A stretch of DNA of 35,144 bases from an uncultured Flavobacteriaceae bacterium (GTDB taxonomy: Bacteria > Bacteroidota > Bacteroidia > Flavobacteriales > Flavobacteriaceae), in NCBI GenBank assembly GCA_905478905.1, contig CAJQKN010000154.1, positions 1-35,144 on the forward strand, in the 5' to 3' direction. Position numbers and translations under genes: made by a program. Positions 10,296 through 20,016 of the stretch are shown in pieces. The notes beneath the pieces are model-generated. The model made no database searches. It worked only from the letters and a program-made list of their open reading frames with translations, and was not told the DNA's origin. Positions within the stretch are counted from its first letter, which is position 1. Each line of letters opens with the position of its first letter.

Positions 10296-12008
10296 ATGAA
10301 GAAAGGAATTGTATCATTAATGTTTTTTGCATTTCTTCAATTCGCATTAATTGCACAAGAAAGCTTCACCAACCCAATTCTAAGGGGTGGTCATCCAGAT
10401 CCATCCATTTGTCGGGTAGGAGACGACTTTTATATTGTTAATTCTTCTTTTGAGTATTTTCCTGCTCTGCCCATACATCACAGCAAAGATTTGGTGAACT
10501 GGGAACTCATCGGCTACGGACTTGACCGAAAAAGTCAGGTAGTTTCCCCGGTTAATTTAGTTGATGTTCAGCAGCAAGGAGGGATCCATGCGCCTTCGAT
10601 TCGTTATCACAACGGTCTTTTTTATATTGTGGTAACCAATGTATACAGTCCTAAAGACCCCAATAAGGATGCAGAAATGGTGAATTTTATCGTCACTGCT
10701 GAAGATCCTTCGGGACCTTGGTCAGATCCGCATGTCATTGAGAATGCTCCAGGTATTGATCCAGATCTCTTTTTTGATGATGATGGATCAGTATGGTTTG
10801 TGGGCACACATGATGTTGGTGATCCTAACAAAAATGGTATTGGCGAAATTTGGGTTCAAGAATTGGATCTTGATCGTTGGGAACTTAAAGGGGATCGATT
10901 TTCAGTATGGGCAGGTGCCTGCGGTGGTTGTTGTGTAGAAGGTCCACACCTCTATAAAAGAGATGGAATGTATTACCTGATGGTAGCAGAAGGGGGAACT
11001 TCACGAAACCATGCGGTCATGATGGCCATTAGCGATGATATTCGAGGCCCTTACCAATCCAACCCAAAAAACCCTATTTTGACGTCAAGACATTTGTCCA
11101 ACAACAATTGGGTGCACAGTACTGGCCATGCCGACTTGGTTGAACTCCAAGATGGGCGTTGGTATATGGTCGCTCTTGGTATTCGAAATGACTTGAAAGG
11201 AACCACTAATATGGGACGAGAGACACATTTGATTCCTGTAAATTGGGAAACAGCTGTTTCTGGCTGGGAGGAAGTTGAGGATGGTAAATGGCAACCCATT
11301 GAGTATTATTGGCCAATATGCGCTCCAGAAACAGGGAAGGTGGAGCGAAGTACGCCTCTTCCTTTTGAAAATAGTAAGCAAATTTATGCGGATATCTTTC
11401 ATGATGATTTTGAAAGCGAAACATTAGATCTGGAGTGGAACTTTAGACGCTTTCCTACCACCACATTTTTTAAATTACTCCCATCCAAAAGTAAGTTAAG
11501 ATTGTATTTGAATTCCGCAAAATTCGCCATGAGAGAAAGCTATAATTTGATGGGTTTCCGCCAAAAAGAAAGTGATTTCATTTATGAAGCTAAAATGATC
11601 TTCAATCCTATCACCAACCTTTCTGAAGCGGGCATAAGTATTTTTCAACAAGACGATAATTACCTTAATTTCACCCTAATACTTGAAGAGGATCGACCCA
11701 TAATTGCACTTAATTATCGAGAAAGTGGAAAGGAAGTAAGTGTTTTAATCGAGCAAGAATTAAAGAATTACTCGGGTGAGATTATTTTTCAAGTCATATC
11801 TAAAAACGATCGATACGATTATGCCTATTCTTTAGATAATGGACAAAACTACCAAAAGTTTTATACCTCCGATGCTTCGCTCGTTCTTTGTAAAGGCTAT
11901 ATTGGTACCAATCTAGGTGTCTATGCAACCAGTGCAACTGATGCCACTAGCGACTTTGCTGATTTTGATTGGGTAAAGTATAGCGGTTCAACACGTAAAA
12001 GCCAATAA
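10296..12008 (+). CDS. Secreted GH43-family glycoside hydrolase (beta-xylosidase/arabinofuranosidase type)
   Basis: Signal peptide; GH43 motifs GGHPDPSICRVGDDFYIVNSSF, APGIDPDLFFDDDG, VEGPHLYKRDG; C-terminal beta-sandwich-like domain. Confidence 0.9.
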   Translation: MKKGIVSLMFFAFLQFALIAQESFTNPILRGGHPDPSICRVGDDFYIVNSSFEYFPALPIHHSKDLVNWELIGYGLDRKSQVVSPVNLVDVQQQGGIHAPSIRYHNGLFYIVVTNVYSPKDPNKDAEMVNFIVTAEDPSGPWSDPHVIENAPGIDPDLFFDDDGSVWFVGTHDVGDPNKNGIGEIWVQELDLDRWELKGDRFSVWAGACGGCCVEGPHLYKRDGMYYLMVAEGGTSRNHAVMMAISDDIRGPYQSNPKNPILTSRHLSNNNWVHSTGHADLVELQDGRWYMVALGIRNDLKGTTNMGRETHLIPVNWETAVSGWEEVEDGKWQPIEYYWPICAPETGKVERSTPLPFENSKQIYADIFHDDFESETLDLEWNFRRFPTTTFFKLLPSKSKLRLYLNSAKFAMRESYNLMGFRQKESDFIYEAKMIFNPITNLSEAGISIFQQDDNYLNFTLILEEDRPIIALNYRESGKEVSVLIEQELKNYSGEIIFQVISKNDRYDYAYSLDNGQNYQKFYTSDASLVLCKGYIGTNLGVYATSATDATSDFADFDWVKYSGSTRKSQ

Positions 12009-12010
12009 TT

Positions 12011-13342
12011 ATGAATTTCTATAAACCCCTTTTTCTTACAGCCTTTTTAATTATATTTTCTTGTGGTCAGTCAGTGCCAAAGCCTACTTTTTTTTCTTCT
12101 CCAGAAAAAATCAATACCATCGTTGATCAATTTGTAGAAAACGAGGGATTTCCCTTGCTTTATGTCCGACTTGAGAATGAGGAAGGTACTGTTCTCTACG
12201 AACACGATGCGGTGAATCGCACCCACCTGCCAGAGGAGGAGATCAATGGAGACACGTGGTTTCGTATATGGTCAATGAGTAAAATAATTACGATTTCCCT
12301 ACTTTTGGACTTGGTCGAAGATGGTCTTGTGCAATTGAATGATCCCATTGAAAAATTTATTCCTGAGTTCAAGGACCTTAAGGTTGCTGTAGCCGAAAAT
12401 GATGAGTCACTGGCGACCTATGCACGTGAATATTTCAAGAATTCTTCAGGTTTTTCGGGCGAATATTTAAACAATAGTGAAATTTCTAACGCCACATGTC
12501 CTATTCGCTTGGTCAACAACAAAAACACCATTACAGTGCTCGATTTGATTAATCATCAGGCAGGTTTTTATTATGCAACGACTCCTTTTAGGTGTTTAAA
12601 CGAAATGCTTGCTGAGGAAGATTTTAACGCGATGACAACCAATCAAGAGATCATTAATTCCATGGCAAAAATGCCTTTGGTAATGCATGCTGGGACAGAA
12701 GATTTTTATGGCACCAATACAACTGTTCTTGGTTTTGTTGCTGAACGAGCAAGCGGAAAAACATTGGAAGAACTGCTCAATGAGCGAATAAAGATTCCCC
12801 TAGGCATTAAGGGGTTAAGATATAAGAAAACCGCCGACATTAATTTATTGCCTACATTTTCAGGAAAAGATTCCCTTTTGCGAAAAGCAACCAAAGGCGA
12901 GTTGGATATTTTAGGTGCAAATATCCCTAATTACGAAGAGGATAATCAGGTGTTTTTAGGTGGCGAAGGAATGATTGGTACTGCCAAAGGCTATGCTACT
13001 TTCCTTCGGATGTTAATGAACCACGGTGAGCTAAATGGACATCGCTTTTTAGATGAGGCAAGCGTGAGAGACATGTATGCTCCGCATACACAGCTGGATA
13101 ATGATTGGGGATACAATGGCTATAATTTGTGGATTACTAGTAATAAACAGTTAACGTTGGGCTATGGCGATGCCGGTTTATGGACAGGTGGAGGCTATGA
13201 ACAAACCCATTTTTGGGTTGATCCTAAGCGTAAATTTGTGGGAGTAATAATGACTCAAATGTTTGATATTCCTCCACAAGGCATGAACCGTGACAATCTT
13301 ATTCGCGGTGCAATGTATCAACAGATATTTGAAAAGGAATAA
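12011..13342 (+). CDS. Serine hydrolase, beta-lactamase/class C PBP family, lipoprotein
   Basis: Lipobox LIIFSCGQ; SxxK in FRIWSMSKIITISLLLDLVEDG; FYGTNTTVLGFVAERASGKTLEELL; C-terminal WTGGGYEQTHFWVDP. Confidence 0.88.
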   Translation: MNFYKPLFLTAFLIIFSCGQSVPKPTFFSSPEKINTIVDQFVENEGFPLLYVRLENEEGTVLYEHDAVNRTHLPEEEINGDTWFRIWSMSKIITISLLLDLVEDGLVQLNDPIEKFIPEFKDLKVAVAENDESLATYAREYFKNSSGFSGEYLNNSEISNATCPIRLVNNKNTITVLDLINHQAGFYYATTPFRCLNEMLAEEDFNAMTTNQEIINSMAKMPLVMHAGTEDFYGTNTTVLGFVAERASGKTLEELLNERIKIPLGIKGLRYKKTADINLLPTFSGKDSLLRKATKGELDILGANIPNYEEDNQVFLGGEGMIGTAKGYATFLRMLMNHGELNGHRFLDEASVRDMYAPHTQLDNDWGYNGYNLWITSNKQLTLGYGDAGLWTGGGYEQTHFWVDPKRKFVGVIMTQMFDIPPQGMNRDNLIRGAMYQQIFEKE

Positions 13343-13363
13343 ACCAAATTAAACAAGAAATAA

Positions 13364-15211
13364 ATGAACAGATTCAAACAATTAGCGGCAATCCTTATAT
13401 TTGGATTATCTTTTTGTACTCCCCTTTTTGCACAAGAGATTGAGCGAATCGAACCGCCAAATTGGTGGGTTGGCTTGAATAATCCAACACTTCAGTTAAT
13501 GCTTTATGGAAAAGATATTGGTGTATTGACACCCGTAATTAACCATCCCAAAGTTCAACTTAAAAAAGTAAATAGGGTGGAGAACCCCAACTATCTGTTT
13601 TTGGACATACTCCTAGCAGAAGATATGACAGCTACAAGCATTACAATAGATCTATTGAAAGACAAAAAGTCTGTCAAAAGTGTTGATTATGCCTTTTTGA
13701 ACCGGGATGATGGGCTAAAAGCCAATGGATTTGACAGCTCAGATGTGATGTATTTGATCACACCCGATCGATTTGCCAACGGAGATCCATCCAACGATGA
13801 AATCGCTGGAATGAAGGAAGGTCTTAATCGTTCATTTGACGGTGGAAGGCATGGTGGTGACATCAAAGGTATTTTAGATAACATCGATTACATAAAAGAA
13901 CTTGGGTTTACCGCAATATGGTTAAATCCCATCTTGGAGAATGACATGCACACCTATTCCTATCATGGCTATGCAGCGACCGATTTCTATAAAGTAGATG
14001 CCCGCTATGGGACTAATGAAGAGTATAAGCAGCTGTGTAAAGTTGCTCAATCTAAGGGGGTGAAAATAATCATGGACATGATTTTAAATCATTCCGGATC
14101 AGAGCATTGGTTTGTCAAGGATCCCCCAACCGCCAAATGGATAAACAACAACAATACCTTTAAGCCAACCTCCCATAAGCGAACCACACATCAAGACCCC
14201 TATGCTTCCGAATATGACAAAAAATCATTTGTGGATGGATGGTTTGTTAAGACTATGCCTGACCTAAATCAGCGAGAAGAATTGATGGCTACTTATCTCA
14301 TTCAAAATACGCTTTGGTGGATTGAATATGCAGGAATTAATGGGATTCGGATGGATACTTATCCATATCCTGACAAGAACTTTATGTCAGACTGGACAGC
14401 TGCCGTAATGGATCAGTACCCAAATTTTAATATTGTCGGAGAAGAATGGTCCTTAAATCCTGCGGTTGTCTCCTTTTGGCAAAGAGGAAAAGTAAATAGT
14501 AACGGATATGTTTCGTCTTTACCGAGCCTAATGGATTTTCCTATTCAAGATACATTTAATCGTTCTTTGCTGGCTCCTGAGAATTGGAATAGTGGTTGGA
14601 TTAATGTCTATGAAATGTTGGGTAATGATCATTTGTATCCCGATCCTTTCAATCTCGTTATTTTCCCAGACAACCACGATATGGATCGTTTTTTTACACA
14701 AATAAATTATGACTTTGATTTGTTTAAAATGGGAATGGTCTATTTTTCAACACTAAGAGGTATTCCTCAATTTTACTATGGAACCGAAATCTTAATGAAG
14801 AATGAAAAGGAGGGACATGGTCAAATTAGAAGCGATTTTCCTGGGGGTTGGAAAGGTGATGCCATAAATGGGTTTACGGGAAAAGGACTAACACCCCAAG
14901 AGCAAGAAGCTAAAGCGCTTACTACAAAACTATTGAATTGGCGTAAAGAGAAATCTGTAATCCACAGCGGGAAATTAATGCAGTTTGCGCCAGAAGATGG
15001 GGTGTATAGTTTTTTCCGTTATGATGATGAAGACACAGTCATGGTGATTTTTAATAAGAATGATAAAGAAGTAAAGCTATCAACAAGCAAGTACATCGAA
15101 ATTATTGGAGACAAAAAAGCCGTGTTTGATGTCATCAATGACAAAAGATTTTCTTTAGAATCAACTTTGAGAATACCGGCAAAATCAGCTTTAATACTAG
15201 AAATCAATTAG
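13364..15211 (+). CDS. GH13 neopullulanase/cyclomaltodextrinase-like (SusA-like), signal peptide
   Basis: N-terminal IEPPNWWVGLNNPTLQLMLYGKDI; catalytic motifs GIRMDTYPYP, IVGEEW, FPDNHDMDR. Confidence 0.92.
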   Translation: MNRFKQLAAILIFGLSFCTPLFAQEIERIEPPNWWVGLNNPTLQLMLYGKDIGVLTPVINHPKVQLKKVNRVENPNYLFLDILLAEDMTATSITIDLLKDKKSVKSVDYAFLNRDDGLKANGFDSSDVMYLITPDRFANGDPSNDEIAGMKEGLNRSFDGGRHGGDIKGILDNIDYIKELGFTAIWLNPILENDMHTYSYHGYAATDFYKVDARYGTNEEYKQLCKVAQSKGVKIIMDMILNHSGSEHWFVKDPPTAKWINNNNTFKPTSHKRTTHQDPYASEYDKKSFVDGWFVKTMPDLNQREELMATYLIQNTLWWIEYAGINGIRMDTYPYPDKNFMSDWTAAVMDQYPNFNIVGEEWSLNPAVVSFWQRGKVNSNGYVSSLPSLMDFPIQDTFNRSLLAPENWNSGWINVYEMLGNDHLYPDPFNLVIFPDNHDMDRFFTQINYDFDLFKMGMVYFSTLRGIPQFYYGTEILMKNEKEGHGQIRSDFPGGWKGDAINGFTGKGLTPQEQEAKALTTKLLNWRKEKSVIHSGKLMQFAPEDGVYSFFRYDDEDTVMVIFNKNDKEVKLSTSKYIEIIGDKKAVFDVINDKRFSLESTLRIPAKSALILEIN

Positions 15212-15212
15212 G

Positions 15213-17156
15213 CTAGTTCCTGCTTAGCTGAAATAGATAAGGACCTTTTTTGGATAAATGTAGGCTATCTTTCCATGGGCTAATTTCTTTGGTCAATACA
15301 TTTTCCAATTGCATTCCATTCAGATTAAGTTCATCAAACCTGTTAAGTTGAATGTTCATTGCTGCTTCGTTTTTATTCAGTACCAGCATAACAATTTCTT
15401 CAGGGTGTATTCGAAATAAAACATAGACACCATTAAATGGGACAAAATGAAGTGTTTGCCCTTCTTTAATTGCCTTACTTGTTTTTCGGAAATTCAGTAG
15501 GCTTTTCAGAAAGACTTGCATGTCTTTTTGTTCTTTATTCAATCCGTTAGCTGTGAATCCATTGACAATATCTCCTTCCCAACCACCTGGAAAATCACTA
15601 CGAATAAGGCCGTGATCATTAGGTTTTGCTGAATTTTCAGCCAATACTTCAGTGCCGTAATACAGCTGTGGTACACGCGCAAGCGAAAGCAATGTTGCCA
15701 AGGCCATTTTGAGTAAAACAGGGTCTTTCTTATACTGTGTAAAGGCTCTATCCATATCGTGGTTGTCAAGAAAAAGTAGAAGGCGTGACGGATCTGCATA
15801 GGCAAAATCATTGGCCAAGGCTTCATAGATTTCTATCAAGCCACTTTCCCAACTTTCAGGCTTTGTTAAGCCTTTTTGTATTGCATTTTGAAGTGCAAAA
15901 TCCATACTATGACTAAGGTTGGAAACATAGCCGTCTTTGTTTGCTTTTCCATCTTGCCAGTAGCCTATCAAAAGTGGATTGTAACTCCATTCTTCGCCCA
16001 CTATCGAAAAATGAGGATATTCTCGCATGATTGCTCCAGCCCAAGTAGACATGAATTCCTTATTGGAGTAGGGATAGGTGTCTTGTCGAATTCCCCCCAA
16101 TTGAAGGGTTTCTATCCACCATATTGAATTTTGTATAAGATATTTAGCAAGAAAGGGATTGCGTTGATTTAAGTCGGGCATTTGCTCTACAAACCAACCT
16201 TCAGACAAGCCTTTTTTGTCAAATTCGGCGGCATAACGATCTTGATTGGTTGTTCTTCTGTGATTTGATTGGACGATGGGCTTTCCATTTTCAAAAGCTT
16301 GTTGATGATTGATCCAATCAGAAAATGGAAGATCTTGCATCCACCAGTGATTTAGTCCACAATGATTTGCTACTTGATCCATGATCAACTTCATTCCTTT
16401 TTGACGAGTTTTTTTGGCTAAATCGATGTATTCATTTAATGTTCCAAAGCGTGGATCAACCGAATATAAATCTGTTATCGCATAGCCATGATAGGATTGA
16501 GATGGCATGTCATTTAAAAGGAGGGGGGTAGACCAAAGTGCCGTAAACCCCAATTCGCTTATATAGTCTAGGTGATTGATGATTCCTTGAATATCTCCGC
16601 CGTGTCGTGCATAGTTGTCAGAACGATCAATTCTTTTTTCTATCAACATTGGATTGATGTCATTTGTTTTATCTCCATTGGCAAATCGATCGGGGGTAAT
16701 CAAATAGATGGCATCAGAACGATCAAACCCTTTTGTATATGAAGTATTTCCATTCCTTTTATTGAGTCGGTAAGCATGGCTCAAAACGGTAGTGTTTCCA
16801 TCAGTAAAATTAATTTTCATTTGGCCACTAGGGGTCGATGCAGCAATGATTAGATCAATAAAAAGATAATTATTGCTTTTTCCTTTTGTTGTTTTTAAAA
16901 TACTGACGCCTGGATAGTTGATTTGGGGTTGAGTGTTGCCAATGTCTTTTTTATGCACCATTAACTGTAGCTGCGTATTTTTAAATCCAATCCACCAATT
17001 TGGCGGTTCTATTCTATATTCGGGTTCCAATGAGCGAGTTATGGATGAAGTGTTGTCCTTTGTTTCGTTATCTTTTGAGGACTGGCAAGCTGTCAACAGG
17101 CAGAGGATATAGATAAGCGATGTTTTTCTATGGAGAAAATGAAAAGTGATTTTCAA
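15213..17156 (-). CDS. GH13 neopullulanase/cyclomaltodextrinase-like lipoprotein, paralog of 13364..15211
   Basis: Lipobox CLLTAC; RIEPPNWWIGFKNTQLQLMVHKKDIG; GIRQDTYPYS, IVGEEW, FLDNHDMDR. Confidence 0.92.
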   Translation of the reverse strand: MKITFHFLHRKTSLIYILCLLTACQSSKDNETKDNTSSITRSLEPEYRIEPPNWWIGFKNTQLQLMVHKKDIGNTQPQINYPGVSILKTTKGKSNNYLFIDLIIAASTPSGQMKINFTDGNTTVLSHAYRLNKRNGNTSYTKGFDRSDAIYLITPDRFANGDKTNDINPMLIEKRIDRSDNYARHGGDIQGIINHLDYISELGFTALWSTPLLLNDMPSQSYHGYAITDLYSVDPRFGTLNEYIDLAKKTRQKGMKLIMDQVANHCGLNHWWMQDLPFSDWINHQQAFENGKPIVQSNHRRTTNQDRYAAEFDKKGLSEGWFVEQMPDLNQRNPFLAKYLIQNSIWWIETLQLGGIRQDTYPYSNKEFMSTWAGAIMREYPHFSIVGEEWSYNPLLIGYWQDGKANKDGYVSNLSHSMDFALQNAIQKGLTKPESWESGLIEIYEALANDFAYADPSRLLLFLDNHDMDRAFTQYKKDPVLLKMALATLLSLARVPQLYYGTEVLAENSAKPNDHGLIRSDFPGGWEGDIVNGFTANGLNKEQKDMQVFLKSLLNFRKTSKAIKEGQTLHFVPFNGVYVLFRIHPEEIVMLVLNKNEAAMNIQLNRFDELNLNGMQLENVLTKEISPWKDSLHLSKKGPYLFQLSRN

Positions 17157-17295
17157 GATGACATTTTTAAAGATTCATTTAAATATATCATAATTCTATC
17201 AAATAAATAGGGTTAACTTTTGAGGAAGTTTTTTTAGTCATTTGGTTTCATCTCACGAATTAAACTTAAATTGGGATTCCATTATCAAACGAAAA

Positions 17296-17745
17296 ATGAG
17301 CTATTTTAAATACACACTATTTACTCTTTTTAAATTACCAGCTGCCTGGATCACTGGCGTGCGATTAACGCATTTGGATGACCACAGTTCCACGGCAAGT
17401 ATTAAACACCGCTGGATCAACCAAAACCCCTATAAATCAATGTTTTGGGCTGTTCAAGGAATGGCTGCAGAGTTCCCAACGGGGATTTTATTGACCCAAG
17501 AAATTGAACGAACCAAACAAAATATTTCTATGCTAGTCTTAAACAACAAAGCAAGTTTTACTAAGAAAGCAACAGGGCGTATTAATTTCACCTGTAATCA
17601 AGGAGAAGAAGCACGAAAAACCATTGAAAAATTAATTGCTACCGGTGAGCCACAAACGGTTTGGTTGGATTCGGTTGGGATAAACGAAAGTGGACAGCAG
17701 GTATCTAGTTTTTCTTTTGAATGGACACTATTATTAAAAAATTAG
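17296..17745 (+). CDS. DUF4442-like (hotdog thioesterase-type) protein
   Basis: MSYFKYTLFTLFKLPAAWITGVRLTHLDDHSSTASIKHRWINQNPYKSMFWAVQGMAAEFPTG; internal ATG 17296 preferred over the track start at 17242. Confidence 0.65.
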   Translation: MSYFKYTLFTLFKLPAAWITGVRLTHLDDHSSTASIKHRWINQNPYKSMFWAVQGMAAEFPTGILLTQEIERTKQNISMLVLNNKASFTKKATGRINFTCNQGEEARKTIEKLIATGEPQTVWLDSVGINESGQQVSSFSFEWTLLLKN

Positions 17746-17746
17746 A

Positions 17747-18721
17747 ATGAAGGCAAAATTTATTGATGAATTAAATATTCCTGTAGTAGCCGCACCTATG
17801 TTTTTAATTTCTGGTCCTCAACTTGTTATTGAATGTTGTAAGAATGGTATCGTCGGGACATTTCCTGCTTTGAATCAACGCTCTACCGATGGTTTTGAAT
17901 CATGGGTGATTGAAATTAAAACGGCCTTGGCAGATTTTGAGTCTTCTACCGGTAAAAAAGCTGCACCCTTTGGAGTTAATCTTATTGTTCACCAAACAAA
18001 TCCGCGTTTACAGGCAGATTTGGCCGTTTGTGTAAAGCATGAAGTTCCTCTTATAATAACTTCTTTGGGAGCAGTTGCCGAGTTGGTCAATACTGTTCAT
18101 GGCTATGGTGGATTGGTTTTTCATGATATCATCAAGAAACGACATGCAGAGAAAGCTGCTGAAGCCGGGGTAGATGGTCTAATTCTTGTTTCTGCTGGAG
18201 CAGGAGGGCACGCAGGGGTGACCAATCCAATTTCATTAGTGGCAGAAGTGCGACAATTTTTTGACAAAACAATTTTACTGTCGGGTTGCCTCTCCAATGG
18301 TCGCGATATCGCCAGTGCAATGCAAATGGGCGCCGATTTGGCCTATATGGGAACTCGATTCATCAATGTACACGAATCTAATGCGGATACTGCCTACCGT
18401 CAAATGATTATTGATAGTTCTGCCAGTGATATCGTCTATACTGCTGCTGTTTCTGGCGTTAGTGCTAATTTTTTGCGTCCAAGTCTTGAAGCCATGGGCA
18501 TTACACAAGAACAATGGGGCAATAGTAAGAAAATTGATTTTGGGAGTGAATTAGATGCGGCTAAAGCCGAAGCAAAAGCTTGGAAAACAATATGGTCCGC
18601 AGGGCAGGGGGTGACCACCATCCATGATGTTGTTTCCACAAATCAATTGGTCTTGCGTTTAAAAGAAGAATTTTTATCAGCAATCAAGGAGCAGCAAGAA
18701 TTGTTGCACAGATTCAGCTAG
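17747..18721 (+). CDS. Nitronate monooxygenase / 2-nitropropane dioxygenase family flavoprotein
   Basis: VVAAPMFLISGPQLVIECCKNGIVGTFPALN; GVDGLILVSAGAGGHAG; GADLAYMGTRFINVHES. Confidence 0.9.
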   Translation: MKAKFIDELNIPVVAAPMFLISGPQLVIECCKNGIVGTFPALNQRSTDGFESWVIEIKTALADFESSTGKKAAPFGVNLIVHQTNPRLQADLAVCVKHEVPLIITSLGAVAELVNTVHGYGGLVFHDIIKKRHAEKAAEAGVDGLILVSAGAGGHAGVTNPISLVAEVRQFFDKTILLSGCLSNGRDIASAMQMGADLAYMGTRFINVHESNADTAYRQMIIDSSASDIVYTAAVSGVSANFLRPSLEAMGITQEQWGNSKKIDFGSELDAAKAEAKAWKTIWSAGQGVTTIHDVVSTNQLVLRLKEEFLSAIKEQQELLHRFS

Positions 18722-20016
18722 TCCCTTGTTAAGCGATAGATAAATACTGCGGTTCGTTGAATTAATGCATTGAAGGTGTTCAAATTAATGGTTTCTTGTG
18801 GTGTGTGTGCTCCCGTTCCCATGCTTCCAAGACCATCTAAGCCATCGACATAATCTGCAACAAAGGAGATGTCAGCAGCACCGCGTCTTCCCGGATCATA
18901 GGCAGCTACTTTCCCAAAACCCAAAGCTTCGCTTACATCACTTAATTTATTCAATAATTCCCCATTGGCCTCTGTAGGCCCCATGGCAGGATAACTATCG
19001 GTAAAGGTAATGGTAGCATTGGTGCTGGGAAGATTGTTTGCAACAATTGTTCTCATTTTTGCCCGTGCATTTTCTTTTTGCTCTTCAGAGATAAAGCGAA
19101 GTCCTCCATGAACTACAGCAGTTTGAGCAACTACATTTGATTTTCCAAAGGCTGTACCGCTGCTCTTCGTTTTATCATAGTCCACAAAGGTTCCACCAAG
19201 CAAGTTTCCGGGATTAAAGCTAAGGTATTGTTCTCCGCGAACTTCCTCATAAAATTGATGTAAGATGCGACTCATTTCAAAAATGGCACCGGCTCCGGTA
19301 CGTTCACTAAACACACCCGATGAATGGGCTCGTTTTCCAGCTGTTTCAAGCTTCCATCCAGAGGAACCTCTTCGGGCAATGGTGGCATTGTTAAAGCCAG
19401 TTGCTGTCTCAAAACCTAAGGCAATATCACTTTCTTTGGCTGCATTGATAAGATCTTTTCTTGAAATGGAAAGTGGCTTTCCTGTGCTTTCCTCATCTCC
19501 TGTAAAAGCAACTGTAATAGTGCGATCATTCAATAGGTTTAATTCTTGAAGTACTTTTAAAGCATACAAGACAATAACATCTCCACCTTTCATGTCATTT
19601 CCTCCAGGGGCATATGCAATGCTATCTTTACGTTCAAAAGTCTGAAATGGGCTATTGGCTTCAAAGACTGTATCCAGATGACCGATGAGTAGTAATTTTT
19701 TTCCTTTCTTGCCTTTTATTGATGCAAACAAATGTCCAGCACGATTCATGTCCACAGGCATTTCAATCCACTGTGTAGCAAAACCAATGGCACTAAATGC
19801 TGCATCGAATTCTTTTCCTACGGCTCTCACACCTTCTAGGTGCATAGTGCCACTATTGATATTGACTACTTTTTCCAAAAAAGAAATTGATTCATCGTTA
19901 TAGGTTTTTGCCTTCTTAACAATTTTCTTTTCTACACCAGATAATTTTTGTGCATGTAGGCTAGATTGGAAAAAAAATAAAAATAAAGATAAAATGAGAG
20001 GGGAAAATGTTTTCAT
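18718..20016 (-). CDS. Secreted M20-family zinc metallopeptidase (glutamate carboxypeptidase-like)
   Basis: Signal peptide; LLLIGHLDTVFE, GGNDMKGGDVIVLYAL, GDEESTGK, final GTGAHTPQETINL. Confidence 0.9.
   Translation of the reverse strand: MKTFSPLILSLFLFFFQSSLHAQKLSGVEKKIVKKAKTYNDESISFLEKVVNINSGTMHLEGVRAVGKEFDAAFSAIGFATQWIEMPVDMNRAGHLFASIKGKKGKKLLLIGHLDTVFEANSPFQTFERKDSIAYAPGGNDMKGGDVIVLYALKVLQELNLLNDRTITVAFTGDEESTGKPLSISRKDLINAAKESDIALGFETATGFNNATIARRGSSGWKLETAGKRAHSSGVFSERTGAGAIFEMSRILHQFYEEVRGEQYLSFNPGNLLGGTFVDYDKTKSSGTAFGKSNVVAQTAVVHGGLRFISEEQKENARAKMRTIVANNLPSTNATITFTDSYPAMGPTEANGELLNKLSDVSEALGFGKVAAYDPGRRGAADISFVADYVDGLDGLGSMGTGAHTPQETINLNTFNALIQRTAVFIYRLTRD

Noticed and set aside
11051-11424. 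Overlapping antisense ORFs (82, 105, 72 aa) within the GH43 gene, and similar short antisense ORFs throughout the window
   Set aside because: They lie inside well-supported CDSs, have no recognisable domains, and look like chance open frames opposite coding sequence.
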